This document shows positions 8,624 through 17,714 of a stretch of 64,000 nt of DNA, one piece after another. Numbering within the stretch: the stretch's first letter is position 1; the number at the start of each line of letters is the position of its first letter. The DNA is from SPCO01 sp964579825 (lineage in GTDB: Bacteria; Chloroflexota; Limnocylindria; Limnocylindrales; CSP1-4). The translations under genes and the position numbers were made by a program. The notes under the pieces are model-generated. The model had not been told where the DNA came from and made no database searches. It was given only the letters and a program-made list of their open reading frames with translations. The stretch spans positions 20,217 to 84,216 of the forward strand of contig CAZOHT010000014.1 of assembly GCA_964579825.1 (NCBI GenBank), written 5' to 3'.

Positions 8624-8771
8624 CAGCGTCCGAGGCACCGACGACGCGACGGAGCGGCTCCTCGTCGCTTGGGCAGCCATTTGCTGAGAGTCGCGTCCGT
8701 AACCCGGTGGCATTCGACGCTTCGTGTTAAGCGCTCAGGAGCCCACGCACGGTGGTCGTTCGGCCCGGCTC

Positions 8772-9494
8772 CTAGAGGCCCACGTGGCAGCCGATGCTCG
8801 CCACAGTGAGTAGAGCGACGGGCAACCACTCGTAAGGCAGTCGACTCGTCGCCTCAACCGGGATCCCGGCCGCTCGGTCGAGCAGACGCTCGACCCGCCG
8901 TTCGGCGGCGTACGAGAACGCGACAGGCTGCAGGGCTGCGTCGCCCTTCACGAGCGCACGGGCAAGCGAGCGGGGACTCGAGCCGCGCCGAATGGCATCT
9001 GCGTCCGCGAGGGTCTCCAAGTCGGTCAGACGGTCGACGACGACGCTCCGGATACTTTCCGAGCGGCCCAATAGACGAAGCCACGCCTCGAGAGCGGCGG
9101 CCCGCAGCGGAGCGCGAGTGCGGCGGTGATGATCCTCGTGATACACCACGGCCTCGAGCTCGTCATCCGAGAGCGCCGTGAGTAAGCGGGCCCCGACGAA
9201 AACTCGCGGTCGGACGGAGCCCACCACAATGGCATCGTTTCCGAGCACAGGGGTGACGCGGCACCGCACGCCGGAGAGCGCCATGTCTTGTGCACCGACC
9301 GACAGCGTCCTCGCGAGTCGGTGCGACGCGGCGACTTCCCTGGTCAGCAGCGCGATCCACAGCACGACCAGGACTCCGCCGACCAGCTCGATGGCGAGCA
9401 TTGGATCGCCGCCGACGAGAGCGCCGAGCAGCAGACACCAGCCCAGCGGCACGATGGCGACGGCCGCCAAGCCGCCCGCGCGTTTTCGCGTCAT
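8772..9494 (-). CDS. M56-family membrane zinc protease, second copy
   Basis: 240 residues, related to the protein at 6337-7050. N-terminal membrane helices and the motif VVYHEDHHRRTRAP (zinc ligands in HEDHH) mark an M56 protease. It lacks a large external sensor domain. The start overlaps the second BlaI-like gene by ATGA, repeating the repressor-protease layout of the first pair. The 148 bp between it and the Rieske gene (8624-8771) hold no gene that I can see. Confidence 0.8.
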   Translation of the reverse strand: MTRKRAGGLAAVAIVPLGWCLLLGALVGGDPMLAIELVGGVLVVLWIALLTREVAASHRLARTLSVGAQDMALSGVRCRVTPVLGNDAIVVGSVRPRVFVGARLLTALSDDELEAVVYHEDHHRRTRAPLRAAALEAWLRLLGRSESIRSVVVDRLTDLETLADADAIRRGSSPRSLARALVKGDAALQPVAFSYAAERRVERLLDRAAGIPVEATSRLPYEWLPVALLTVASIGCHVGL

Positions 9495-9916
9495 TCTTGG
9501 TCGTCGGCCAAGGCGGCCAGTCGCCGACGTGTCTTCGGATCGAGATCTGCGAGTCTCACCGCGAAGTGTCGAAGGGCGGCGGTGCCATAGCGGTCGACCA
9601 CGCGGTCCACGGCAAGCCCGCTGAGCCGATCGACCAGCTCCGCTTCTGACGCCGTGGGGCGGTAGATGTACTGGCGCCCGCGGCGCTCGCGAGTCAGCAC
9701 GCCCTTCTCATGGAGCCGGCCCATCACGGTCATGATCGTCGTGTACGCGTGCTCGCGCCCTTGGCTTCGGCGGAGGGCCTCGACGATCTCTGCGACGCTC
9801 GCCTCGCCACGTTCGCCGACTTCGCGGACGATCGCCGCTGCGAGCGGCCCGAGGACGTCTTCAAACTGCGGGTTTCGAGTCACGTCTCGCTCCTTGCTGA
9901 CGTCCGAGCTTACCAT
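9491..9916 (-). CDS. BlaI/CopY-family repressor, second copy
   Basis: About 141 residues with a winged helix like the first copy: VREVGERGEASVAEIVEALR, then AYTTIMTVMGRLHEKGVL, and the wing GRQYIYRPTA. The ATG at 9916 is chosen over the upstream GTG at 9967 because the longer form would run through the palindrome at 9929-9944. It probably represses itself and the divergent membrane-protein gene. The similar palindrome before ccmA suggests that the ccm operon is also a target. Two paralogous repressor-protease pairs within 3 kb suggest a duplication that diverged in signal or site. Confidence 0.8.
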   Translation of the reverse strand: MVSSDVSKERDVTRNPQFEDVLGPLAAAIVREVGERGEASVAEIVEALRRSQGREHAYTTIMTVMGRLHEKGVLTRERRGRQYIYRPTASEAELVDRLSGLAVDRVVDRYGTAALRHFAVRLADLDPKTRRRLAALADDQE

Positions 9917-9928
9917 TCCGACCTGTCT

Positions 9929-9944
9929 ACTACTGACCTGTAGT
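9929..9944. promoter_or_regulatory. BlaI operator at the second repressor gene, 6-bp spacer class
   Basis: ACTAC, six bases (TGACCT), GTAGT: a perfect five-base-arm palindrome between the divergent starts at 9916 and 9958. The spacer is one base shorter than at the first repressor's site, a difference shared with the sites at 10593 and 22390. Confidence 0.7.
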
Positions 9945-9957
9945 GTATCGTCCGCCC

Positions 9958-10512
9958 ATGGCGACACTCCTTGCCGATCAGCCTCTCGCGATCCTCGAAG
10001 GAATCTCGCTCCTCGCGGTGTGCGCGGCCCTGATACTGGCTTCCGTGGCTCGCACGCGTTCCGGTCCGTCTGGCAACCGTGTGGCTCAGATCTTCTGGCG
10101 TGATGTGGCTCAGGCGGGCTACATCTGGGCCGGCGCCGTGGCCGTTCTGCTGGTCAGCGCGCTTCTCGAGATCGAGGGCGTCGGGACCCCGATCTGGCTG
10201 CTCCTGGCGCTTATCGTGGGCGCGGTCTGCATCGTCATCGTTCGTCTTCGCTGGCGCCGACAGGGTCTGGCGTCGGCGCGGATGCACGCCGACGACCCGA
10301 GTCGCCCGGATCGCTCGCGGCTGGTCTCGACGACGTGGGAAATCGCGATCCTCGGGGCGGGCGCCGGCGGACTGCTCGTATACATGGTCACCGTATCGCA
10401 CAGTTGGGGGCATCCGATCCACTGGCTGGTGGCGGGGCTCGGGATCGTGGTCGGGTACGTCGTGGGTCTCGTCGTCGCGACGCCCAGGTACACCCTGAAA
10501 CGGGGCGCGTAG
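9958..10512 (+). CDS. Polytopic membrane protein of unknown function upstream of the ccm operon
   Basis: 184 residues with about five hydrophobic segments; two short loops are rich in Arg. I do not recognise the family. It has no WWD motif, so it is not a CcmC-like haem handler, and no cysteines in motif order. It starts at the ATG 14 bases past a BlaI palindrome and is followed by ccmA after a gap containing another palindrome. The position suggests a helper of cytochrome maturation or a sensor in the same response. Confidence 0.6.
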   Translation: MATLLADQPLAILEGISLLAVCAALILASVARTRSGPSGNRVAQIFWRDVAQAGYIWAGAVAVLLVSALLEIEGVGTPIWLLLALIVGAVCIVIVRLRWRRQGLASARMHADDPSRPDRSRLVSTTWEIAILGAGAGGLLVYMVTVSHSWGHPIHWLVAGLGIVVGYVVGLVVATPRYTLKRGA

Positions 10513-10592
10513 CGTCGACTTGACAGAGCCGCCAGCGGCCAAACCGCGGCCGATCGGTTGCGGCCATAGGGGCAACCAGAGCCTGCCGATAT

Positions 10593-10608
10593 ACTACGGC
10601 CCTGTCGT
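10593..10608. promoter_or_regulatory. BlaI-type operator before ccmA, 6-bp spacer class
   Basis: ACTAC, six bases (GGCCCT), GTCGT: one mismatch to the second repressor's own site and the same spacing. It lies about 32 bases before the preferred ccmA start (10640), where it could block transcription of the whole ccm operon. Confidence 0.55.
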
Positions 10609-10639
10609 GCTTCGTCCCGGCCACCAGCCGCGAGGTCCC

Positions 10640-11320
10640 GTGGAATCTCTGCAGTTCGCTCCCCGTGCGGACGTCTCCTTCCGAGTGGCCGCCGTCACGA
10701 AAGTGTTCGGGGAGACCGTGGCGCTGTGGGGTGTGGATCTCGTTGGTCGATCCGGGGATCTCATCGCTGCCCACGGCGCCAACGGCTCGGGAAAGACCAC
10801 CCTCTTGCGGATCATCGCCGGCCTCGTGGCCCCGACCCGCGGACGCGTAGCCTGGACCACGACATCACCGGGCACTCGGCCCCGGATCGGCCTGCTTGGA
10901 CACGCGACGCATCTGTTCGAGGAGCTGACCGCGATCGAGAACGTCGTGCTCGCGGCCCGTCTCGCTCGGCGCGACGAGGCGATCGCGATCGACCTGCTCG
11001 GCAGGCTTGGCGTTGAGCAGCACGGCGGTCGCCGAACCGGCGGCCTCTCGGCTGGGACTCGAAGGCGGGTCGGCCTGGCCCGCGCGCTCGCAACGGACCC
11101 GGATGTCCTGGTCGTCGACGAGCCATTCGCGGGGCTGGATCGACCCGCGGCGGACGTCGTGGGACGGGTGCTCGGCGAGGCCCGCGACGATGGACGGCTC
11201 GTCGTGATCGCGACCCATGACGACGCCAGGAGTCGGGCCATCGCGACGAGCATCGTACGGCTCGAAGAGGGGAGGCTCCGACGTGAGGCAGCCCTCGCGC
11301 TGAAGGCGACAGCAACGTGA
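10640..11320 (+). CDS. ccmA: CcmA, ATPase of the haem-maturation ABC complex
   Basis: About 226 residues. Walker A GANGSGKTT, signature LSAGTRRRVGLARAL and Walker B VLVVDEPFAGLD are in order, followed by the switch histidine in VIATHDD. CcmA with CcmB and CcmC releases holo-CcmE from the complex during cytochrome c maturation. The frame is open back to 10520, but the GTG at 10640 with GAGG before it is preferred. The earlier part has no ABC homology and covers the operator. The stop overlaps ccmB by GTGA. Confidence 0.85.
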   Translation: MESLQFAPRADVSFRVAAVTKVFGETVALWGVDLVGRSGDLIAAHGANGSGKTTLLRIIAGLVAPTRGRVAWTTTSPGTRPRIGLLGHATHLFEELTAIENVVLAARLARRDEAIAIDLLGRLGVEQHGGRRTGGLSAGTRRRVGLARALATDPDVLVVDEPFAGLDRPAADVVGRVLGEARDDGRLVVIATHDDARSRAIATSIVRLEEGRLRREAALALKATAT

Positions 11321-11994
11321 GCCTCCTCAAGGACGCGGTGGCGCTCGCGCGGAAGGACCTCCTCGTCGAACTCCGCGCACGCCAGGCGGCGGCCAGCGCG
11401 GTCGCGCTTGCGGCAATCGCGATCGTCCTCGTCGGACTCGCCGTCGGGCCGGACCCCGATCGACTTCGCGCGCTCGCTCCGGCGCTCGTCTGGATCGCGC
11501 TCCTCTACGCGGCGATTGCCGTCGCCGAGCGTCTCGAGCGGACCGACCGCTCGGATGACGCCTTCGCCGGTCTCTGGCTCGTCCTCGAGGACCGACGGTC
11601 GCTCTACGTGGGTCGCGTTTTCAGCCTGTCGATCGTCCTCGGGCTCCTCCAGCTGGCGATCTGGGGCGCCGCGGCCTTCCTGCTCGATCTACCGCTTCGG
11701 CCCGAGGTGATCGCCCTCGTGCCGCTGGCCGCCCTCACCGCCGTCGCCACTGCAGCAGCCAGTGCACTCATCCTCGCGCTCGTCGCCGACGCCAACCACC
11801 GCCCGTTGCTCCTGCCGGTCGCTCTGCTGCCGTTGCTGGTTCCGACGTTGCTGGCCGGCGTGCAGGCCGGTTCGGCCGTGCTCGAGGGTCGACTAGGAGA
11901 CGCCACGGGGTGGGTGGCTGCCCTGATCATCGAGACGGCCCTCTTCGCCGGGCTCGGACTGCTGGCGTATGAGACCGCGGCGAGCCCGGATTGA
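11317..11994 (+). CDS. ccmB: CcmB, membrane subunit of the haem-maturation ABC complex
   Basis: 225 residues, six predicted helices, beginning with the typical CcmB cytoplasmic stretch ALARKDLLVELRAR. The charged segment LERTDRSDDAFAGLWL, found in the family, joins helices two and three. It pairs with CcmA and CcmC. It starts at the GTG overlapping the ccmA stop. The order ccmABCDEFGH is kept in full. Confidence 0.85.
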   Translation: MSLLKDAVALARKDLLVELRARQAAASAVALAAIAIVLVGLAVGPDPDRLRALAPALVWIALLYAAIAVAERLERTDRSDDAFAGLWLVLEDRRSLYVGRVFSLSIVLGLLQLAIWGAAAFLLDLPLRPEVIALVPLAALTAVATAAASALILALVADANHRPLLLPVALLPLLVPTLLAGVQAGSAVLEGRLGDATGWVAALIIETALFAGLGLLAYETAASPD

Positions 11995-12001
11995 GCAGCC
12001 C

Positions 12002-12676
12002 ATGACGTCCAGGCTCTCCCCGCCCGGTTGGCTCGCAGGTCTGGCCCTCGGCGCGACGGTCCTGATCGGCCTGTTCGTCGTGCCGGCCGACGCGGCGCAG
12101 GGCGATGTCCAGCGGATCATGTACATCCACGTCCCGATCGCCTGGCTCGCCTACCTGGCGTTCTTCGTGACGCTGGTCGCGGGCCTGCTGTACCTCCGCA
12201 AGGACGACCTCCGCTACGACCGCGTCGCCGCGGCGAGTGCCGAGATCGGGCTGTTGCTCACTGGCTTGACGATCGCCACCGGGGCGATCTGGGGCAAGGC
12301 GACCTGGGGTAAATGGTGGGATTGGGATCCCCGCCTGACGACGACGGCGATCCTCTTCGTCGTCTACGCGGGCTATCTGCTGCTCCGCCAGTCACTCGTC
12401 GACCGTCGGCGGCGGGCGAGGCTCGCCGCAATCTTCGGGATCGTCGGGTTCCTCAACGTTCCCGTCGTCCACTTCTCGGTCCTCTGGTGGCGCGGCCTGC
12501 ACCAGCCGCCGACGGTGATCCGGCCCGGCGACCCGACGATGGACCACCTGCTCCTCGCCGAACTGCTCGCCAGCGTCGTGAGCTTCACCCTCGTGTACCT
12601 CTGGATACTGCGCCGACGCGTCGATCTCGAGGCCGCTCGCGATGCGGCGGAGTTGGCACTGGCGCCCGTGCCATGA
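12002..12676 (+). CDS. ccmC: CcmC, haem-handling membrane protein
   Basis: 224 residues with six helices and the haem-binding WWD-type motif WGKWWDWDPRLTT near residue 105, with conserved histidines on either side (YIHVPIAW and VVHFSVLWWRGLHQPP). CcmC loads haem onto CcmE on the outer face of the membrane. The start is the ATG seven bases after ccmB. The stop overlaps ccmD. Confidence 0.9.
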   Translation: MTSRLSPPGWLAGLALGATVLIGLFVVPADAAQGDVQRIMYIHVPIAWLAYLAFFVTLVAGLLYLRKDDLRYDRVAAASAEIGLLLTGLTIATGAIWGKATWGKWWDWDPRLTTTAILFVVYAGYLLLRQSLVDRRRRARLAAIFGIVGFLNVPVVHFSVLWWRGLHQPPTVIRPGDPTMDHLLLAELLASVVSFTLVYLWILRRRVDLEAARDAAELALAPVP

Positions 12677-12876
12677 GTGACCCGGCGTTTGTGGCGGCCG
12701 CGTATTCAATCGTGCTCGGCGGGCTAGCCCTGTACGTCCTCTCGATCGCGCGCCGCGTCCGATCCGCCCGCCGGACGGCAGCGGCGCTCGAACGCTCACG
12801 CGAACGGGCCCTGCAGGGTGTCTCCAGCGAGGCGCCCGCACCGCTGGCCAGCCAGCGATCCGAAGCCCAACGATGA
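12673..12876 (+). CDS. ccmD: CcmD-like small membrane protein
   Basis: 67 residues: one membrane helix (about residues 7-26) followed by a basic, helical tail. This is the size and topology of CcmD, which helps release haem-loaded CcmE from CcmABC. Identification rests on topology and position between ccmC and ccmE, because the family is poorly conserved. It overlaps both neighbours by four bases. Confidence 0.75.
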   Translation: MSDPAFVAAAYSIVLGGLALYVLSIARRVRSARRTAAALERSRERALQGVSSEAPAPLASQRSEAQR

Positions 12877-13310
12877 GGCGGCCTCGCCTGGGCACCCTCG
12901 TCGGTCTCGCACTCGTCGTCGGGGCGTTCATCGCGCTCGTGTCCATCAGTCTCACGAGCGCACTTGTTTACTACGTCACGCCCAGCGAACTCGCTTCCAG
13001 CCCGCCGGCCGGAGCAGTCCGGCTGTACGGGATCGTCGAACCCGGATCCGTTCGCTGGGACGCGGCCGCCTCGACCCTATCGTTCCGCGTCACGGATGGG
13101 AGTACCACCATCGCGGTCTCAAGCCGCTCGCTCCCGACCGGCCTGTTCCGGGACGGGATCGGCGTTGTCCTAGCCGGCCGGGCCAATGGCTCGGGCGCAT
13201 TCGCCGCCGACGAGATCTTGGTCAAGCACTCGGAAGTCTACGAGCCATTGCGGGCCGGCCAGACGCCGCCACCCGGGCTGCTCGACGCGCTTCGCGAGGA
13301 AAGCCCGTGA
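12873..13310 (+). CDS. ccmE: CcmE, haem chaperone
   Basis: 145 residues: one N-terminal anchor helix and an OB-fold domain starting VRLYGIVEPGSV. The haem-attachment region reads ADEILVKHSEVYEP, with the covalent-haem histidine (KHSEVY) and the nearby tyrosine. CcmE carries haem from CcmC to the CcmF/H lyase. The histidine-type motif is the common one, not the cysteine variant of some archaea. It overlaps ccmF by GTGA. Confidence 0.9.
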   Translation: MRRPRLGTLVGLALVVGAFIALVSISLTSALVYYVTPSELASSPPAGAVRLYGIVEPGSVRWDAAASTLSFRVTDGSTTIAVSSRSLPTGLFRDGIGVVLAGRANGSGAFAADEILVKHSEVYEPLRAGQTPPPGLLDALREESP

Positions 13311-15286
13311 TCGGGGCCGCCGGGCTCGCCGCAACGGTCTTCGGCGCGGGCAGCGCCCTCGTCGGGGCCTTCGCCGCGGTGCGCGCGGTCCAGGGCCGGT
13401 GGAGCGCGGACGCGGCCGTGCGGGCGGCGTGGTGCGCGTTCGCCGGGCTGGCCGCGGCCAACCTCCTGATGGTTGTCGCGCTCGCCACGCGAGACTTCTC
13501 GATCGCCTACGTCGCTCAGGTGGGTAGCCGCGAAACCCCACTCCTCTTCACGATCGCCTCTCTGTGGGGCGCACTGGAGGGCTCGATCCTCTTCTGGGCG
13601 GGGCTCCTTGCCAGTGTGTCGGTCCTTCTCATGGTCCGCACTCGGGACGCCGACGATCGAAGGCGACTGCCCGGTGCCCTGGCGGTGCTTCTTGCCCTTA
13701 CCGCCTTCTTCGCGCTGATCGTCGTCGGCCCCGGTAACCCCTGGGAACGCCTTTCCCCCATACCGCTCGACGGTCCAGGCCCGAACCCGCTCCTTCAGGA
13801 CCACCCGCTCATGGCGTTTCACCCGCCCCTGCTCTACCTGGGCTTCGTCGGCCTGGCCGTCCCATTCGCGCTCACGGTCGACGCCCTGGTTCGCGGTCGC
13901 CTCGACGACGGTTGGCTGCGGCTCGCCCGTCACTGGACGCTCGTGCCGTGGGTCCTCTTGACGCTCGGCCTCGTCGCGGGGGCCTGGTGGTCCTATGCGG
14001 TCCTCGGCTGGGGCGGATACTGGGGCTGGGATCCGGTCGAGAACGTCGCACTGCTCCCGTGGCTCACCGCGACCGCCTTCGTCCATTCGGCGATGGTCGG
14101 TCGCCGGCGCGGGATGCTCGCTGCCTGGAACGTCGCGCTCGTTACGGCCTCGTTCGCCCTCACACTGTTCGCCACCCTGGTCACTCGGAGCGGCATCCTC
14201 GACTCGGTCCACGCCTTCACGCGCTCGGCGATCGGGCCGCTGTTCGTCGGCTTGCTCGGGGCGACGCTGGTGGGGACGATCGGGCTCGTCGCGCTCCGCC
14301 TCCCAGAGTCGAGCGGCGGCGGTCGCCTGGGTGCGCGAGGCCGCGCGTTCCTCCTCAACAACCTGCTTCTCACAGCGATCGCGGCCACGGTCCTCTTTGG
14401 GACCGTCTTCCCGCTCCTCGCGGAGGCCCTCGCCGGCACCCGCGTGAGCGTCGGGGCACCGTACTTCGAGCGCGTCATCGGTCCGCTCGCGGCCGGCCTC
14501 CTCGTCCTCGTCGGAATCGGTCCCTCACTGCCGTGGGGCGACTGGTCGACCAGGGCGCGCCGATCCTTGATCCCAGGCGGGATTACGGCTGCTGCCGTCG
14601 CTGGCTCACTTGCGATCCTGGGATCCGACCCCGCCGCGGTGGTGGGAGCTGGGGCGGCGGCGTTCGCGCTCGCCCAGTCGGCCTGGTTTCTCGTTCGACG
14701 GCTCGGTCGAGCGGGCCATCCGGGAGCACATTTCCGAGCGACGACCCCGCGGGCCGTCGGCGGTCTCGTCTCACACGCCGGTGTCGGCGTGCTCGCGTTT
14801 GCGGTGATCGCATCGACGACCGGCAAGCGCGAAACGGTGGTATCGATCGAGGTAGGCGGCTCATCGACCGTCCTCGGCCAAGAGATCGTGTTCGTTCGGC
14901 AGGAGGAACGCCCGGGCCCGAACCGCACCGTGATCGCGGCGACACTCCGGATCGGGGAGGGCCTCGGTGCGACCGAGCTGAGTCCTGCCCTCAACGTCTT
15001 CCCGACATCGACGCAGGCGATCGCCAGCCCGGCCATCGTACCCGGGCTAGTGGATGACCTATACGTGACGCTTCTCGACCTGGATCCGGCGACAGGAGTG
15101 GCCACGTTCCGCGTCGGCGTCCATCCCTTCGTGTCCTGGATCTGGCCCGCCGGCGCGCTCGTTGCCCTTGGGGGCGCCCTCGCCGCCTGGCCGTTTGCGC
15201 GTCGGTCGCGTGTCACCGACCCTGCCGCCGCGCTCGCGGAATTCCCCCCGCAACCGGAGCCAGTGCTCGATGTCGTCGGCCGCTGA
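13307..15286 (+). CDS. ccmF: CcmF, cytochrome c haem lyase subunit
   Basis: 659 residues with about 14-15 helices. The WWD domain reads YAVLGWGGYWGWDPVEN near residue 235, and the family motif HPPLLYLGFVGLAVPF near residue 170 supplies a haem-ligand histidine. CcmF joins haem from CcmE to the CxxCH cysteines of apocytochrome c. The start is the GTG overlapping the ccmE stop. The length fits the family (about 640-660 residues). Confidence 0.9.
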   Translation: MIGAAGLAATVFGAGSALVGAFAAVRAVQGRWSADAAVRAAWCAFAGLAAANLLMVVALATRDFSIAYVAQVGSRETPLLFTIASLWGALEGSILFWAGLLASVSVLLMVRTRDADDRRRLPGALAVLLALTAFFALIVVGPGNPWERLSPIPLDGPGPNPLLQDHPLMAFHPPLLYLGFVGLAVPFALTVDALVRGRLDDGWLRLARHWTLVPWVLLTLGLVAGAWWSYAVLGWGGYWGWDPVENVALLPWLTATAFVHSAMVGRRRGMLAAWNVALVTASFALTLFATLVTRSGILDSVHAFTRSAIGPLFVGLLGATLVGTIGLVALRLPESSGGGRLGARGRAFLLNNLLLTAIAATVLFGTVFPLLAEALAGTRVSVGAPYFERVIGPLAAGLLVLVGIGPSLPWGDWSTRARRSLIPGGITAAAVAGSLAILGSDPAAVVGAGAAAFALAQSAWFLVRRLGRAGHPGAHFRATTPRAVGGLVSHAGVGVLAFAVIASTTGKRETVVSIEVGGSSTVLGQEIVFVRQEERPGPNRTVIAATLRIGEGLGATELSPALNVFPTSTQAIASPAIVPGLVDDLYVTLLDLDPATGVATFRVGVHPFVSWIWPAGALVALGGALAAWPFARRSRVTDPAAALAEFPPQPEPVLDVVGR

Positions 15287-15854
15287 GCAAGCCGGCGTCC
15301 CGCAGCCCGCGGCGACTAGCCCACGCCGGCGGCCCCGGCGCCTGATCCTCGCCGCGTGGCTGCTTGTCGGCGTGGCCGCGCTCGTCGCCCTCCTAACCGT
15401 CAGTGTTGGTCGGCCAGGCGGCGCCGTTAACACCCCGATCGTCGGCCGGCCGGCGCCCGCCTTCGACCTTCAGACGCTCGACGGCAGACGACTCTCGCTG
15501 GCTGATCTCCGCGGCTCACCCGTTGTGCTCAACTTCTGGGCGTCGTGGTGCATCCCGTGTCGCGAGGAGGCGCCACTGCTGACAGCAGCCGCCGCCGACT
15601 ACCGGGCGCGGGGTCTCCGCGTCGTAGGCGTGGTGTACCAGGACAGCGCCGAGAGCGCCCGTGACTTCATGGGCCGGTATGGCCAGACCTACCCGGGCCT
15701 GCTTGATCCGGACGGCCGGACGGCGATCGACTACGGCGTCTTCGGCATCCCGGAGACGTTCTTCATCGACGCCTCCGGGATCGTCCGATCACGCCAGGTC
15801 GGTGCCGTCACGGTCGACGATCTGCGCCGACAGATCCAGAAGATCCTCCCGTGA
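15270..15854 (+). CDS. ccmG: CcmG/DsbE-like thioredoxin for apocytochrome reduction
   Basis: 194 residues: a basic N-terminus, one anchor helix (about residues 25-45) and a redoxin domain with active site WCIPC after VVLNFWAS. The FGIPETFFID segment holds the cis-proline and is typical of CcmG. It keeps apocytochrome cysteines reduced. It overlaps the end of ccmF by 17 bp and ends in a GTGA overlap with ccmH. Its electrons probably come from the CcdA encoded at 16876. Confidence 0.9.
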   Translation: MSSAAEQAGVPQPAATSPRRRPRRLILAAWLLVGVAALVALLTVSVGRPGGAVNTPIVGRPAPAFDLQTLDGRRLSLADLRGSPVVLNFWASWCIPCREEAPLLTAAAADYRARGLRVVGVVYQDSAESARDFMGRYGQTYPGLLDPDGRTAIDYGVFGIPETFFIDASGIVRSRQVGAVTVDDLRRQIQKILP

Positions 15855-16879
15855 GCGTCCTGCCTCGCAGGATGGCCACCACCGATGCCATCCTGCTCGT
15901 CGTGCTCACAGCGGTCGTCGCGAGCGTCGTCCTGGCAGTCTTCCTATCGCCTGTCCGCGGTCTTGACGGGCGGGCGCGGGCGATCGAGGCGCAGCTTCGC
16001 TGCCCGACCTGTCAGGGTCTCTCGATCGCCGACTCGCCGGCGACATCGGCCACCCAGATGCGCGCGCTCGTCCAAGAGCAGCTCGCAGCCGGCGAATCGG
16101 ACGATGCGGTCCGGGCCTTCTTCGTCGCCCGCTACGGGCGCTGGATCCTCCTCGATCCGCCGGTCGCTGGTCCGGATCTCGCGGTGTGGCTCGCGCCCGC
16201 CGTCATCCTCGCGATCGGCGCCGTGTTCGTCGTCCGGCGGGCTCGATCGGGGGAGCCCGTCAGTGCGGCAATCACGTGGAGCGCTCCGCCGCCATCGCCG
16301 GCATCCCGCATTCCGACGATGCTCGTCGTCGCCGGAATGGTCCTCGCCCTCGCAGTTCCGATCGCGGCGGCCGTCGGACCGCGGCTGACCGGCCAGGAGG
16401 TCTCGGGCGGCGGCGTCTCCCAAGCGGCGCCATCGATCGAGGAACTCGAAGCGTTCGTCCGGGCCGAGCCCGGCGACGTCCTCGCGCTCGTCGCCCTCGG
16501 CGACGCACTCCTCGCGGAGAATCGGACCAGCGAGGCGGCCGATCGTTACAAGGCGGCGCTCGAGCTCGAACCTGACAATGTGCGGGCGCTCCTCGGGGTC
16601 GCCACCATCGTGCTGGCAGCCGACCGCCCGGACGCCGCGGGCCCGGTGTTCGATCGTATCTTGCTGTTGTCGCCGGACCAGCCCGACGCGCTTCTGTACC
16701 GAGCTGTCGCCCGACTGCGGCTCGAGGGGACTGTCAGCGACCAGGTTCGGGACGACATCCGGCGCTTCCTCGACGTGACGTCGCCCGACGATCCGCGGCG
16801 TGCGATGGCCGCCGGCCTGCTCGAGGCGAGCCCCCCACCCTCAACGGGACCAACCGCGACGGCGAGCCCGGCGCCGTGA
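15851..16879 (+). CDS. ccmH: CcmH fused to a CcmI-like TPR domain
   Basis: 342 residues. After an N-terminal helix, the CcmH motif LRCPTCQGLSIADSPA (redox cysteines) and FVARYGRWILLDPP appear, then two more helices. A TPR region at about residues 190-320 begins near EPGDVLALVALGDALL. In many bacteria CcmH and the TPR protein CcmI are separate; here they are one chain, as in E. coli CcmH. It binds apocytochrome and works with CcmF. An ATG at 15872 is a possible later start. Confidence 0.85.
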   Translation: MSVLPRRMATTDAILLVVLTAVVASVVLAVFLSPVRGLDGRARAIEAQLRCPTCQGLSIADSPATSATQMRALVQEQLAAGESDDAVRAFFVARYGRWILLDPPVAGPDLAVWLAPAVILAIGAVFVVRRARSGEPVSAAITWSAPPPSPASRIPTMLVVAGMVLALAVPIAAAVGPRLTGQEVSGGGVSQAAPSIEELEAFVRAEPGDVLALVALGDALLAENRTSEAADRYKAALELEPDNVRALLGVATIVLAADRPDAAGPVFDRILLLSPDQPDALLYRAVARLRLEGTVSDQVRDDIRRFLDVTSPDDPRRAMAAGLLEASPPPSTGPTATASPAP

Positions 16880-17577
16880 CGCTCGCCGTGGCGTTCCTTG
16901 CCGGTCTCGTTTCATGCGTGTCGCCGTGCGTCCTGCCGGTCGTGCCGGTGTTCGCCGGGTACGTCGCCGGCGGAGCCGGCAGCGGGTGGTCATCCGGCGT
17001 CGGCGCCCCAACGCTCCCGTCCTCTGTCGGGTCGTCGACGTGGCGCGCCGTCGGCTTCCTGATCGGCTTCCTCGGAGTGTTCGTCCTGCTCTGGGCATCG
17101 ATCGGCGTCGTCGGCTTCGCGCTGATGTCGACCGTACCCCTCCTCCGCCAGGTGACTGGCGGCCTGATCATCGCGATGGGGCTTTTCATGATCGCTGGCC
17201 GGCATCCGATGCTCTTCATGCCTGCCCGCCTTGGCGCGGTTCGCGTGGGCGGCCCGCTCCTGCTCGGCGCTGGCGTGGCAGTCGGTTGGACGCCGTGCAT
17301 CGGCCCCACGCTCGGAGCGATCCTCGCCTTCGCTGCCACGGCCCCCACGGCGGGCGCGGGACTACTCCTCCTCGTCGCCTATGCCGCCGGACTCGCGGTT
17401 CCGTTTCTCGTGGTCCTTCTCGCCATGCACCGGTTCCGCGGCCTGGCCGGCTGGCTCGGCGAGCATCGGCGACTCGTGGACATCGTCACGGGAACTCTCG
17501 TCGTGGGCGTCGGCGTCCTCGTGTTCACCGGCGCCTTCGCCCGGCTTGCCGGCCTGTTCAGCTTCGGGGTCGTTTAG
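16876..17577 (+). CDS. ccdA: CcdA, second transmembrane thiol-electron carrier
   Basis: 233 residues, six helices, with the CcdA motifs VSCVSPCVLPVVPVFAGYVAG at the start and GWTPCIGPTLGAIL near residue 137; each carries one of the two redox cysteines. It differs from the DsbD-like CcdA at 5038 and is the classical ccm-linked form. It starts at the GTG overlapping the ccmH stop and closes the ccm operon. Confidence 0.9.
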   Translation: MTLAVAFLAGLVSCVSPCVLPVVPVFAGYVAGGAGSGWSSGVGAPTLPSSVGSSTWRAVGFLIGFLGVFVLLWASIGVVGFALMSTVPLLRQVTGGLIIAMGLFMIAGRHPMLFMPARLGAVRVGGPLLLGAGVAVGWTPCIGPTLGAILAFAATAPTAGAGLLLLVAYAAGLAVPFLVVLLAMHRFRGLAGWLGEHRRLVDIVTGTLVVGVGVLVFTGAFARLAGLFSFGVV

Positions 17578-17714
17578 CTCATGCCACACGTGTCGCGGCT
17601 CGTGATCGGGGTCGCAGTCGGGTCGCTGCTCGTGGCCGGGCGAGGCCACATTGGCCGCCTCCTGCGCACCATGGACCAGCGGGCGGGCGTGTTTGCTCCG
17701 CGCGGCGCGGGTCT

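Noticed and set aside
8624..8771. Possible terminator or small gene between the Rieske and M56 genes
   Set aside because: No stable hairpin with a T run and no coding-like frame seen by eye.
9928..9945. Reading the long BlaI-2 frame from 9967
   Set aside because: This would put the operator inside the coding sequence; the ATG at 9916 fits the family start.
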